Shown here piece by piece: positions 21,765-32,689 of a stretch of DNA of 64,000 nucleotides (its first letter is position 1; each line of letters begins with the position of its first letter). The stretch is taken from the NCBI RefSeq assembly GCF_032854445.1, contig NC_088298.1, forward strand, positions 4,894,160 through 4,958,159, written 5' to 3'. Source of the stretch: Liolophura sinensis. Lineage: Eukaryota; Mollusca; Polyplacophora; Chitonida; Chitonidae. The notes below the pieces were generated by a model. The model was not told the DNA's origin, did no database searches, and saw only the letters and a program-made list of their open reading frames with translations. The translations under genes were made by a program, and so were the position numbers.

Positions 21765-22020
21765 CTATTTTTGTAGTCCTCTGATTTGTATTACAATGTA
21801 CAAAATGGCAGTCCATCCCACAAGCAGGGCTGGTGGTATAATTCAGCCAATGCTGTTTTATAGCCCCTTTTGATGAGATTTTCCGTACGTTTTGGGTACT
21901 TGATTTGTCAGTGACCAGTGAGGTCACAGGTTCAAACCCGTCACTTGCCTTTCCAGCTTCAGATATAAATCCATAAGCCTGAGTTACTAAGGTGTAATAA
22001 GTTAAAAGTGTTTTTGACAC
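21765..22020 (+). mobile_element. possible tRNA-derived SINE remnant
   Basis: AGTGACCAGTGAGGTCACAGGTTCAAACCCG carries a good box B, and TTTCCAGCTTCAGATATAAATCCATAAGCC follows. The box A part is not clear. It is downstream of the last exon of the unrecognised gene. Confidence 0.35.
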
Positions 22021-22034
22021 CATTCAAATAACTA

Positions 22035-22040
22035 AATAAA
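22035..22040 (+). terminator. possible polyadenylation signal
   Basis: AATAAA in ACTAAATAAAGAAC, 366 bases after the stop codon of the unrecognised gene. Another AATAAA lies near 22526, so the site used is uncertain. Confidence 0.3.
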
Positions 22041-22049
22041 GAACTATCC

Positions 22050-23140
22050 TAATTCCTCAAATGAAAGCAGCAACTTTCAGTGCAATTTTTGCATATTTTT
22101 AATTTTATTTTGGAGATAAAAGTACATTGCTTGGATTGGCCAGTTTCAGGGCTTCACAAAAAGCATTTTATTTTATCAGTCAACACAAAATACTTCCCTC
22201 AAAATATGCTTGAAGTTTGAAGGATTACAGAAAGTTAGTCCTTTTATGATAAGATTTAAACATATTCCTCTTGACTGTAAAGAAAGTGGCCTATGGGAGT
22301 TTGCAGTCCAACCATGCAAATTACTTATCTTTTGACCAATGACAGGAGTTGCTCACAGAAAACGACTTTCTGATCGGTTGATTTTCAAATTCTGTATGTA
22401 TGTCTGTATGCTGATGTAAATGTATAATTTTTTATTTGTTTCTCAGATTATATTTAGTGTGATGATACTTTTGAATTGAAATTTTTTAAGATATTTGAAG
22501 GGAAACTTTGCATGATTTATTTCAAATAAAATATTCTGCTTATTTTAACCTGTAATAATTTGGTAAATCATTTCTTGAACATAGCTTTATAGCGTCATAA
22601 TCAAAAGGCAGCAAGGAGACCTTCTGATCAAAAATGTTTTACTTCTTTGATCTTTAGTTGAATATAAGCTTGTGTTTATAAAAAAATTCTTTGTTATTTT
22701 TAATGAAAAAAAAATGTGTAAAAATCACTTACAGAAACAGAAAAAAACACCAAACAAATATCACAAAAAATACACCTGTTTATTATAAAACTGTGTGCTT
22801 AGTTCAGAATTAGAATGACGGGGATTGTTTGCATTAATTTAACAGTCATATTGGCCATTTTTCTGGAACGTGCCTTTTCAGAAGTTTTAATGTGCTACAA
22901 ATGAAATGATTTTTGTTAAATATATTTATCTCTATGTATTGTGAGAGGCCAAAGTGCTAAACACCTTGCTGACAACACCTCAGATATATTGCGTTAATAT
23001 GGCTTGTTATGTGATATCATGTTATGTTATACTTTATATGTATGATATTTATTAATATGTGATATTCGATTGTGTGATAGCGTAGTAGATATGTGGTATA
23101 TGGTGTGTGCATGACCTTTGACAAACTTGTCGTGTCGTGT
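22050..23140. other. intergenic AT-rich DNA, no gene seen
   Basis: Long A/T-rich stretches without a believable open frame. It may be part of the 3' UTR of the preceding gene if a distal signal is used. Confidence 0.4.
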
Positions 23141-23144
23141 GGTA

Positions 23145-23290
23145 GTGAGAGCCTCCCACCATAATACTGGCTGTCCTTGTGTAAGTGTCGCCTGTTTGAT
23201 GTATTTATTTGGTTGGTGTTTTACGCCATACTCATCCACAGGTTGCTGGCAGACCTTGCCACATATGAACGGAGAGGAATCACCTACTTG
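23145..23290. mobile_element. rearranged SINE group A pieces
   Basis: A forward piece (CCTCCCACCATAATACTGGCTGTCCTTGTGTAAGTG) is followed at once by a reversed piece (TGTATTTATTTGGTTGGTGTTTTACGCCATACTCATCCACAGGTTGCTGGCAGACC). The head-to-head arrangement points to two insertions or an inversion inside one. Confidence 0.65.
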
Positions 23291-23554
23291 ATAGATGATG
23301 TCATGTTTGATCTGAGCTGTTTGAAAAGTCAGATCATGTGAGCTATTTAATATGTACTGTATTACATAGGTGTGATATTTGATAGGTGGTATATTAGATC
23401 GGTGATATTTGACAAAGGTGTGATATCATGTTAGATAATGGGACATTTTGTAGGTGATACCATGTTATGTATGTGATTCCTGAAAGGTCATGTTTGTTGG
23501 GTCACCACGATATGGCTGCAAAACTGCTGGTTTGTCAGTTATCATTCATTTATG

Positions 23555-24090
23555 TTTATGTGATATGTGAAACTTGATATCTTGTCTGATATGTGATTTT
23601 TGACACTGGGTATCTTGTCTGATATGTGATATTTGACACTTGATATCTTATCTGATATGTGATATTTGACACTGGGTATCTTGTCTGATATGTGATATTT
23701 GACACTGGGTAACTTGTCTGATATGTGATATTTGACACTTGATATCTGATATGTGATATTTGAAACTTGATATCTTGTCTGATATGTGATATTTGACACT
23801 CGATGTCTTGTCTGATATGTGATATTTGACACTGGGTAACTTGTCTGATATGTGATATTTGACACTTGATATCTGATATGTGATATTTGAAACTTGATAT
23901 CTTGTCTGATATGTGATATTTGACACTCGATATCTTGTCTGATATGTGATATTTGACACTGGGTATCTAGTCTGATATGTGATATTTGACAATCGATATC
24001 TTGTGTGATTTGTGATATTTGACAGTCGATATCTTGTCTGATTTGTGATATTTGACAGTCGATATCTTGTCTGATATGTGATATTTGATA
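23555..24090. repeat. 33-bp tandem array, ~16 copies
   Basis: Unit GATATGTGATATTTGACACT plus a variable 13-base remainder such as GGGTATCTTGTCT; some copies are 12 bases shorter. Sub-blocks such as 'GGTAACTTGTCT...CTTGATATCTGATATG...AAACTTGATATC' occur twice, showing higher-order duplication. The array is open for 183 codons on the minus strand because the unit is a multiple of three; there is no sign of a gene. The flanks from about 23000 hold diverged copies. Confidence 0.95.
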
Positions 24091-24238
24091 CACTTGATTG
24101 AATTTTGATATTTGTATTTATTTCCTATGAATTTATTTATTTATTTATTTATTCATTCATGTGATTTATTGGTAATAATGACGTTTGTTACATTGATCAT
24201 AAGCACCAGTATTATAAGCCTTTAGTAGAACTTATTCC

Positions 24239-24292
24239 ACTTGTAACTTCAAACTAGAATAAATGAACTATTTCTGGTTTGAAGTTACAAGT
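24239..24292. repeat. 20-bp inverted repeat (hairpin)
   Basis: Arms ACTTGTAACTTCAAACTAGA (24239-24258) and TCTGGTTTGAAGTTACAAGT (24273-24292) pair at 19 of 20 positions around a 14-base AT-rich loop. It could be a MITE remnant or a small RNA hairpin; no target duplication is evident. Confidence 0.8.
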
Positions 24293-24514
24293 TACATGTT
24301 TATACTTTTATGTACAAAAGGTCTCCATTTCTGGAGTATTAGAAATGTGCTGTGCTTATTCAAATCAGCTGTTGTTTTTTTTTTATTATTCTTTTTTCTT
24401 TAGAAGAGATGGGTGTAATGTTCAAAATATTTTTGATGTGCCAAAATTTTGTCTTGTGTCTGTCCACCTTCTGGAAGTCCAACAAGTTTTTGACTCAAAA
24501 GCAGAATAATAGGA

Positions 24515-24680
24515 GCTGGTGTATAGGTAAGTGGTTAATCATGCTTACCGTTCCAGCGCTAGGACTCACAAGTTGTGGGTTCAAACCTGGCCTTGGTCGG
24601 TGTATTTGTAGATTTGGTTCAGCTGCTCTCAGTGTTTAAATGGCAATAAGCAGTCATCTCAGGCTTGACTCAAAAGTAAA
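24515..24680 (+). mobile_element. tRNA-headed SINE (group D-like)
   Basis: AGCTGGTGTATAGGTAAGTGGTTAATCATGC gives a box A-like segment, and GTGGGTTCAAACCTGGCCTTGG a strong box B 35 bases later. The following GTCGGTGTATTTGTAGATTTGG resembles the body after box B in the copies near 48790 and 50100. Confidence 0.55.
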
Positions 24681-25111
24681 ATGCTTCTATGTTAATGTCC
24701 AGGGAGAGTTAGGTTAGGTTAGGTCAAATGATACACTCTGTGACAGATTATCAAATAAGTGTAAAGAAAGATGTTACACCTCTGCTTTTTCTTATGATAC
24801 AAATTTCAAAAACTTCATGGTTGACTTTTTTTCTTTTTCGATAGTTTTTCTCAACTTTTTCGTTTTGAAATACCTGTATCATAAGGACCCCCTTTCGTAT
24901 TGATATTTTGTGTGTGACATGCTTTTTTAACCAATATTATGTTTGGCATAAAACATTGTTTTTGTTGCTGTGTTGAATAAGCCAGCGTTATTGCATTAGG
25001 TAAAGCTGTAAAGGGATCAAACCCAGAAACGTTCATGCATCTGCGTGGCTGATAAATGATACATGTTGATAGGTTTATTGAATACATCACACAAAAGGTC
25101 ATGTGTTCAGA

Positions 25112-25340
25112 GTAGGGTTTGAATTGTCTGCCTGGTGAGTGAGAGGGCACACTGGATGCACTGGTACTCAGATGTGATAAGTGAGCGGACTAAGATTTGA
25201 ATTGTCTGCCTGGTGAGTGAGAGGGCACACTGGATGCACTGGTACTCTGATGTGATAAGTGAAAGACTACGATTTGAATTGGCTGCCTGGTGAGTGAGAG
25301 GGCACACTGGATGCACTGGTACTCTGATGTGATAAGTGAA
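25112..25340. repeat. 77-78-bp tandem repeat, 3 copies
   Basis: GAATTG(T/G)CTGCCTGGTGAGTGAGAGGGCACACTGGATGCACTGGTACTC recurs at 25121, 25199 and 25276. The copies are nearly identical, so the expansion is recent. Confidence 0.92.
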
Positions 25341-25890
25341 CAGAGTTGAATTTCTCTTGCCAAAATAAAATAAATTACAATAAAGTTTTAATTGCCATCT
25401 ATAAGTGCATTTTTAGAGACAAATAAATGTCCCAAAATATAACTTTTGGGGCTCATATTTACAATTTTCAAGGATAATCTTACTTGCTGAACAAATCTCA
25501 AAGTAAGATTAGGATTAACAGAAATCTCAGAAAGTGTATTGAAAAAGGTTGTAAAACTTATGTGTAGGCTAATGAATCAAATTCTGACCTTTTTTATGTA
25601 AAGGAAAGGTCAGAAAATTTGAAAAGGTTGAAGAAATATGTAAGAATGTTCCTTACCCTCTTACATGTGAATGTGAAATGGAAGTTATCAGTAAATCATG
25701 ATGTGCAACTAAAACGGTTACTTTAAATTTGCTCAGATATGATGCAGCTATATTTAATCTAATATTTAACATATTAGTGTTGGTTTTATTTTTGTGTAAT
25801 ATTCCTGTTTAATTTCCTGATATTAATATATGCATGTAAATGTGAAACAAAAGTCTGTACATAAAAGCCCACTCGGAAAAGGAACACCTG
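25341..25890. other. intergenic, no gene seen
   Basis: AT-rich; no pattern beyond short A/T runs. Confidence 0.4.
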
Positions 25891-25894
25891 CACC

Positions 25895-26232
25895 AGCTGA
25901 AGCCCCCTATTTCAGATGGGCTTCAAAGGTGCCTCCAACAGGTTTAAAATACTCCTTCTAAAGCCCCAACGCTTATAAAGGGCTTCCCATGTGCTTCATT
26001 TGAAGCCCCTGAGAGCAGTAGGGGCTTCAGAGGCACTTCACTAGCTTGAACAATTTTTACGCTCCCATACAGCATAGTTTTGCAGGGGGGGGGGGGCGGG
26101 TAGAGCACTTCAGAAACTTAAGACAATTATTCAGCCACCATGGGGGCTTAAGAGGCACTTCAACAGCTTATAAAGCTGAACAGCCTACTAGGAGGCATCA
26201 GAGGCACTTCACAAACTTGGGCAGTTTTTCTC
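25895..26232. repeat. imperfect repeats of a GGGGCTT...GAGGCACTTCA motif
   Basis: GGGGCTTCAGAGGCACTTCA-like segments occur at about 26020, 26085-26112, 26146 and 26187, with reversed-sense relatives (TTTGAAGCCCC) at 26007. A G-run with one C lies at 26083-26098. The repeats vary in spacing and are too diverged to define a unit. Confidence 0.55.
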
Positions 26233-26839
26233 TTAGCTAGAACGAATAAATGAAACATGCGTATGTATGAAAAAAGTGAATTCGCTAGATATTGTTTGTG
26301 TTTCCTGTAAGATATTTGTTTTACTTGATTTTATCTGGTATTTCATTCTGTGAACAAAGATCATGTTTTTGTGTAATTCTTTTGCATTTTTCAGTATTAT
26401 ATCAAACAATTTTCCATGTACATTTACCAGGGCTTTTTAATATATGTTTTGTGTGTTCTTGTGCCTTATCAGTATTCAGGTGTATTGAAGAATTTTGTTT
26501 GTATTGCCCTGTTTTATTTGATTCTATTATATATTGTTGTACTATACATTTTATCTGTGGTTTTTTTCTGTGAAGGGTAAAAAGTTTGAAAATCACAGTA
26601 ATCCAAGTTGACGTTTATTGATTTCAATATTCTTACCCTTGTGTGAGAGAAAATTGGGAAAGATGGGAATTTGCTTGTCTTACATTTGTGAATATTACCT
26701 GACTATGACACCCAGGTGTGTGCTGGGAAAACTTTGCCTCTAATACACTTGAGAACATTGCCTGGCTATGAGACCTAGCTTAAAGACTATGTGCTGTGAA
26801 AGCTGTCTTACTCTTAGGAACATGCCCTTACAGAACACC

Positions 26840-28480
26840 CATTTCCCATGAAAAGGGCACACAGTGGGCGCTAGGAAAACTCTGTGTTGCACCTGGGAAC
26901 GTTGACTAGAAGCACAGTGTGCTTGGAAAACAGTTTATAAGAGTTGGAAGATCGTCTGACATTAGGACTCCTGTGGAAAGAATACACACTGTATCCTGGT
27001 AAAAGTGTGTTAAAGTCTGGAACATTGCCCCACAAGAACACCCACCTTCCAGTGACATAATACACGCTATGTGCTGGGAAAGAACACACACAGTGTGCTG
27101 GTAAAAGTGTGTTAAAGTCTGGAACATTGCCCTACAAGAACACCCACCTTCCAGTCACATAATGCACACTATGTGTTAGCAGAACAGTGTATTACTTTTG
27201 GGAAGATTGCCTTGCAAGAACACTCGTCTCAAGGATAGAATACTCAATGTGCTTGGGAAACTGTGAATAAGAGTTGGAAGCACTGCCTGAGGAGAACAGC
27301 TTTGGAAAGAATACACACAGTGTGCTGGTAAAACTGGAGAAGAACATGAGCACTGTGTGTGCTGGGAAAACTGTGTGTTACACTAGGGAACATTGCCTTA
27401 CAAGAACACTGTAGTGTGCTGGGAATACTTTGTGTTACACTTGGGAACATTGCCTTACAAGAATTTTAGTGTGCTGGGAAAACTTGGTTTTACACTTGGG
27501 AATATTGCCTTACAAGAACAGTCTAGTGTGCTGGGAAAGCTGCGAATAAGAGTTGAGAGCAGTGACTGACAAGAACACCTGACTCCTTTGAAAAGAATAC
27601 ACACAGTGCTTGTAAAAGTGTGTTATTGCCTGAGCAAGTGTTACACTTGGGAACATTGACCAGCTGACAAGAACTCTCCAAGCCAAGGGAAATAAATGTA
27701 CATAGCATGGTTGAAAGACTGTATTTGACTTGGAAACATTGCCTGACCCAAAACACCTGAACCCCAGGGAAATGAAGGTAGTGAGTGCTCGTGGGAAATT
27801 GTGTGTTGCATTTGGGGACATTCCTGACCCAAAACACCCGAATCGCAGGAAAATAAACGTATTGAGTGCCCTTGGAATGTCGTGTGTTACACTTGAGGAT
27901 GTTGTCTGATCCCAAAACAGCCGAATCCCAGTGAAATAAACGGACTGATTGCCCATGGAAAGTTGTGTGTTACACTTGGGAACATTGTCTGACCCAAAAA
28001 GACCTGAATCCAAGGGAACTAAGCGTACTGAGAGCCTTGTAAAGTTGTGTATTACATTTGGGAACATTGCCTGACCCAAAACACCTAAGAGCTCTCCAAA
28101 CCAAGGTAAATAAATGTGCATAGTATGGTTGAAAGACTGTAATTGACTTGGAAACATTGCCTGACCCAAAACACCTGAATCCCAGGGAAATGGAGGTAGT
28201 GAGTGCCCTTGGAAAGTTGTGTGTTACACTTGGGAACATTGCTTGATCCAAAACACTCGAATTACAGGGAAGTGAACATACTGAGTGCCCACAGAAAGTT
28301 GCGAGTTGTACTTGGGAACATTGCCTGACCCAAAACACCCGAATCCCACGGAAATAAACGTACTGAGTGCCCGTGGGAAATTGTGTGTCACACTACGGAA
28401 CATTGTGTGACCCAAAAACATCCGAATAAACGTACTCTGTGTCCTTTGGGACGTTACACTTGGGAACATTGTCTGCTGCG
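26840..28480. repeat. ~80-bp diverged tandem array, ~20 copies
   Basis: A unit of about 82 bases carries TGTGTTACACTTGGGAACATTGCCTGACCCAAAACACC and GAATCCCAGGGAAATAAACGTACTGAGTGCCC. The left third (26840-27540) is shorter and degenerate, with elements such as AAGAACACCCACCTTCCAGT; the right two thirds are regular. One larger block (27670-27790) recurs at 28085-28210. Minus-strand open frames, up to 219 codons, are by-products. Confidence 0.9.
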
Positions 28481-28484
28481 CAAT

Positions 28485-28655
28485 GTCAGTATACTGTAAC
28501 TAGTGGAGAATATCCGTTAACTGCTGAGCACGAAGCGAAGCAGCAACGAGTACTATTTTTAAAGTCTTTGGTTTAACTGGACTCGGGGTTGATTCCTGGT
28601 CTCCCGACTTGGACGCTGACACTCAATCTGTTTGGCCACCTAAGAGGTCCCTGAG
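28485..28655 (-). mobile_element. SINE group B, reverse, 5' part
   Basis: On the minus strand CTTAGGTGGCCAAACAGATTGAGTGTC gives box A, and GGAATCAACCCCGAGTCC box B. Then CTTCGCTTCGTGCTCAGCAGTTAACGG corresponds to the CTTCAGCAT...GAAGGG body, and ACAGTATACTGACA abuts the ~80-bp array. The tail is missing. Confidence 0.6.
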
Positions 28656-28884
28656 TTATATAAAATTATGTAATATAAGAGTTGTTGCTATGTACATGCT
28701 GTTGTGGTCTTTTATATATAAACCGTGTTGTGGAAGAAAATATATTGGATATCTGTTTACATTTGACTTGGTGAACTGTTTTAACACACACATTCTGTTC
28801 GCGTTATCGTACAGAGTGGGACGTGTTTTCCTTGGCGTATTTATTGGTAAATCAGTAATTTAGGAACACGCCGGGCACTTCGGG

Positions 28885-29010
28885 CAAGCCGGGCACTTCG
28901 GTTTCCTCCACCCATAAAAATGCCCGCTGTCATACGCAGTAACTCCAAGTGGATTGCACTTGCATGAGTACGAATTAAATCACAATTAAATAAACAAATA
29001 AAAGTTTTAT
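28885..29010 (+). mobile_element. SINE tail remnant (group D)
   Basis: CGGTTTCCTCCACCCATAAAAATGCCCGCTGTCATACGCAG and a run of AAATAAACAAATAAA. A short direct duplication, GCCGGGCACTTCGG, precedes it. Confidence 0.5.
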
Positions 29011-29089
29011 TTTATAAGAGCATTTTAAACTTGAAGTTGGTGATCGTGGGACTTTTTCAAAACCGCAAACAATGTTACAAATATCTTGC

Positions 29090-29405
29090 ACGAAGTCCTG
29101 CGGCGATCACTTTCCCGCCGAAGTTCCATCATACCATGCAAAGACTTTAAAATGGTACCTGTTGCTGTCTCGCTTGGCTCTCAGCACAGAGAGGTTACAG
29201 CAAGGAAACAGGACTGTTTGGCCCGGTGTCAGTATAATGTGACTAGGCGGGGTGTCATGATACTTCCGTGGCTTTAGTCCTTTGGCGGCATTGACTCGCG
29301 CAGCAATAAGAAGACACCGTATATGTACACACACACCTAATGACTGCTTGGCGTTATTTGACAAACAAATTGTTAGGTACGACGTTAAACCCCAAGCATT
29401 CAATC
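29090..29405 (+). mobile_element. SINE group B, near full length
   Basis: GCTGTCTCGCTTGGCTCTCAGCA, GGACTGTTTGGCCCGGTGTCAGTATAATGTGACTAGGCGGGGTGTCATG, GCAGCAATAAGAAGACACCGTATATG and TTGTTAGGTACGACGTTAAACCCCAAGCATTCAATC match the family body and tail. The tRNA head is poorly preserved. Confidence 0.75.
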
Positions 29406-29559
29406 ATTCATTTCGAAGTTCCAATGCAGCACACGCCAGGTGTTCGGCTCATTCTGTTGGTCAAAAAATGCTTCATATCTTTTTACAGATGGTAAGAATT
29501 TTGTCAAATGAAGTTGGTTTACCCCGGACACTGAGTCTGACCGCCGTTCTGTAAGTAAA

Positions 29560-30340
29560 ATCAATAAACAATCACTAATCAATACAATGCATGGTGAAGA
29601 AACATGTAATGTGTTCATATGTGCGCTAGGAAAGGGACACAACCTTTTCACCACATCTTAGTTGGTGGTACTAGGATAATCCCCCCTGGATAGCCATAGA
29701 GCGATATATAACACGCGGATCACAGTTTACACATATTTCTCGCTGAAGGCTGTTTACAGGTAGCACCCTATATAGGCGTAAATATACTCACGAGCAAGCG
29801 GAACGCAAACGAGATACAGAATCGATTATGATTGGCTGGATTGAGAGGCAAAACCAGGTTATGCCATCCAGTCAGATTCAGATTATGTATCCCTTTAAAG
29901 TTGGACAGATTTTCCTGCTTTAGACGTATACTTCGTGCTAAATGACGTGAAAATAACTTGTTTTCCTTAAACATACAGGCCCTTTTCTGGATATATGCAT
30001 TTTATAAATTAGCGAATCATGTTTTATTAATGTGATATTTTCAATTTGGATACGCATGCTCATTGTACGGAAAGATGAAACATGTACGTGAAGAATGCGT
30101 GCAAGGGAACAAGTGGACAAACGGACGGGATGCCAGACAAACGGACAGGCACAGACAGATATAGTATACCTTTCTTCATTTTCATTTAAATTAAACCAAT
30201 TAAGAAAACTGGTTTTCTTAATGTTCCCCGTATTTTATGCATATTTCCCTTCAGTGGTCGGAAATGACGTCATCGATGGACATACTCAGAACGCAGGATC
30301 AGTTTGGCGCCCCCAGTTGGGGTTCCCCACCCAACTGTTT
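29560..30340. other. intergenic, no gene seen
   Basis: Mixed AT-rich sequence. GATATATAACACG near 29703 is TATA-like, but nothing coding follows. Confidence 0.4.
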
Positions 30341-30344
30341 TGAC

Positions 30345-30500
30345 ACCTATCATCGTTGGCGTCAGCACAGCATGACACTTTATCTCTGGACTGAACGTTG
30401 GGGCGTTGAGAAAAACTGTAGTTTACAGTCATTTTTACGCCCCAAGTTGAAAGCTGAGAAGCTTTTTGAGCTTCTGTATAACTTGTTTGAGTGGCATTTA
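30345..30500 (+). repeat. dispersed repeat family E, copy 2
   Basis: GTTGGGGCGTTGAGAAAAACTGTAGTTTACAGTCATTTTTACGCCCCAAGTTGAAAGCTGAGAAGCTTT aligns with 12200-12280. It runs directly into the palindrome at 30504. Confidence 0.6.
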
Positions 30501-30503
30501 ATA

Positions 30504-30585
30504 AACACGACGTTTCGATGTAGTTACTAACATTGTTATCATTCACTTGATAACGATGTTAGTAACTACATCGAAACGTCGTGTT
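30504..30585. repeat. near-perfect 38-bp palindrome
   Basis: Arms 30504-30541 and 30548-30585 are inverted copies at 37 of 38 positions with a 6-base spacer. Each arm, read outward, contains ACATCGAAACGTCGTGTT followed by a TTAATAAA-like end. The arm has a weak likeness to the hammerhead ribozyme strand seen in terminal repeats of Penelope-like elements (a GAAAC after a short stem), but two core positions differ and one base is extra, so a working ribozyme is not supported. Confidence 0.9.
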
Positions 30586-30984
30586 AATAAACCAAGAAGA
30601 TGTATATCCATAATAATGCCTTGCTCAGTGTAGCTTCTGTATAGTGAACCAAATGATATACACCCTATTACGAAATAAAACCGAGAGTTTCGTGTAGATC
30701 CTTCGAACACCGTATAGCAGACAAATAACAGACCATTCTTGCTGCAAAAAGTAAAATGTTTCAAGCCTTTAATAACCGCTAAAAAAAACCGCACAGACAT
30801 ATAGTCTTGAGGGTGTCAGATATAGATTTCCGATTTTAAACACACCCCTAGCTTTCTCGTCAAAACACCCACACATCCACAATTAGAACAATTCATCATA
30901 CGCTTTTCTGCAACTTACAGATAACACAAATGTACGCTGCTGTGTGAAGAAAGAAAGAAAAAGGCATGCTAGGTAGGCTTCATA

Positions 30985-31180
30985 CGGAAGCCCATTAGTG
31001 TCACGGAGAAAAGAAAATGGGGGTGAAAATCGAAATTTCGACTTTTTTCTCGAAGTTTCGACTTTTTTTTTGGAAATTTTAACTTTTCCTATGTCTAAAT
31101 TTTGACTTTCCTGTGTCGAAATTTCGACTTTTGTTCTCCCAAATTCCCCTCCCCCCCCCCGTGACTCTAACGGGCTTCCG
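30985..31180. mobile_element. 196-bp foldback MITE with TA duplications
   Basis: Terminal inverted repeats of 22 bases, CGGAAGCCCATTAGTGTCACGG at the left and its complement at the right, agree at 20 of 22 positions. Both ends are bordered by TA (30983-30984 and 31181-31182), the target duplication of Tc1/mariner-type elements. The interior has several TCGAAATTTCGACTTT motifs and a C-run, and no open frame, so it is non-autonomous. Confidence 0.8.
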
Positions 31181-31189
31181 TAGTGTGCC

Positions 31190-32680
31190 GCATGTGTGTC
31201 GGTGCATGCTTTTGTAGGGTAGCCTAATCATTCTGTACAATCCGGCTAAAGAAAAAAATAGGTGTTCTATTAACTATAATGGGGAGACGGGATATTTTTT
31301 AATCCCGTGAGATGGCGCTTGTGTGAAGCAGGATTTCGAGCCATTGTTACCTCAGGAATGGACTGTAGCGTAACGTCTACAGCGTTACAAAGTATCAGTT
31401 TCTATTGTAACGTCGTGCTCCCTTTAATGTGACGTTATCATGCTGAACTGGGAAAGGGACATACTGTATTACATCGATAAATCATCGTGCTGTCGGGCGT
31501 TTGACGGGTCCCTATTGAAGGTTTCAGGTCAGCTAATAATCGCATGAACGATTTCCAAAACAACTTTCAACATAAACCATCGCAATCTGGAGCGAGTCAT
31601 GTAAAGAAAAGCAGTGCCGAAAAGACATCAGAAACGTTTTCAGCAATTTTCATACATGTGGTGTTTTTTTTTTTTGTTTTTTTTTGTTTTGTTTTTTTTT
31701 GAAGCTGGGATTGCGTTCTTGAAAGTACGGTATGTACGTCATAGGTTTTGGAGTTGATAAGATTAAAAAAGAGCTATATCCGAACATTAATAGCTTATTT
31801 AATTGGTTAGAATTTGAATTTATTAATTTCGGAAACCACTGAATTCCAAAATGCAAAATTTAATTTAAAAACTAAAATGATAATAATAAAAATAATGCCA
31901 ATTAAATCTGTGATATATGAAGTAACCATATTTTATCTCCCTACTGGTGTTGACTTTAAATTCGAGATATCTGTGATTTTAAAAGTCACCAGTTGGGTTT
32001 GCACCCATGACCCCGGCTAACACAGAGAAATAGAAACTTCTCCAGAGTACACTAAGGGCTCTTGGTATAAGTACAGTATATAGGACCCCACGCGAAAGGT
32101 GATCGTATTGATTATATATCGATCTTAATGACTATCATCAAGATAACACTGAGATACATTGATTTTATAGCGGTAACGTATCACAGTCCATCATACTTAT
32201 TGTATGGAGAAGGCGACCAATCAGATAAGCCGTTACAAAGACACTAATGCCCCATAATTCATTGCGTTTGTATATTCTGGCGTTTGATTTGCTCACGCCG
32301 TGCCCATCTGGACCCCACATATGCATCTGGAGGCCACTGTGTGCAATGGTCTGGAAAGAATCGTGCAAAAAGTGCACCAGCACTCAACGGCAAATTACTG
32401 CTGAATGCACACCTGGAGAAATTAGGTCCTTATAATAGGTACAATGCACAAACCATGGACAATGTTTATATGGTTCTTAGGTAGGCCTACACGCCTTACA
32501 CACTGGATCGTGATTTTATATAGTGGACATCGTTGGGGATAAAGTATAAATTTCATAATTACACTTCCACCCACAAAAATAAAAACCAAAATGCAACTCA
32601 GTATAATATATTCCTAAGAGATTGACAAACTACGCACCGAAAGTTGAGAGGGCGGTAGACGAGCGCCAAATCTTGTAATA
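31190..32680. other. intergenic, no gene seen
   Basis: A T-rich block at 31660-31700, an AT-rich block at 31760-31920, and a degenerate reversed tRNA box (GGGTTTGCACCCATGACCCCGGCTAAC) near 31996 are the only notable items. Confidence 0.45.
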
Positions 32681-32689
32681 CATGTAGTT

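Noticed and set aside
23542-24093. 183-codon minus-strand open frame with ISDKI repeats
   Set aside because: Direct translation of the 33-bp array.
24709-24724. TTAGG-type run resembling an arthropod telomere repeat
   Set aside because: Only about three units, isolated, and the rest of the window does not suggest an arthropod chromosome end.
27510-28169. 219-codon minus-strand open frame
   Set aside because: It lies in the ~80-bp diverged array and carries the repeat period in its translation.
29490-29560. small exon after TTTTTACAG at 29488
   Set aside because: The frame is short and shows no conservation cue; it follows immediately after a SINE B tail.
30548-30585. active hammerhead ribozyme
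   Set aside because: The CUGANGA core would read UUGAUAA with an extra C before stem II, so two essential positions fail.
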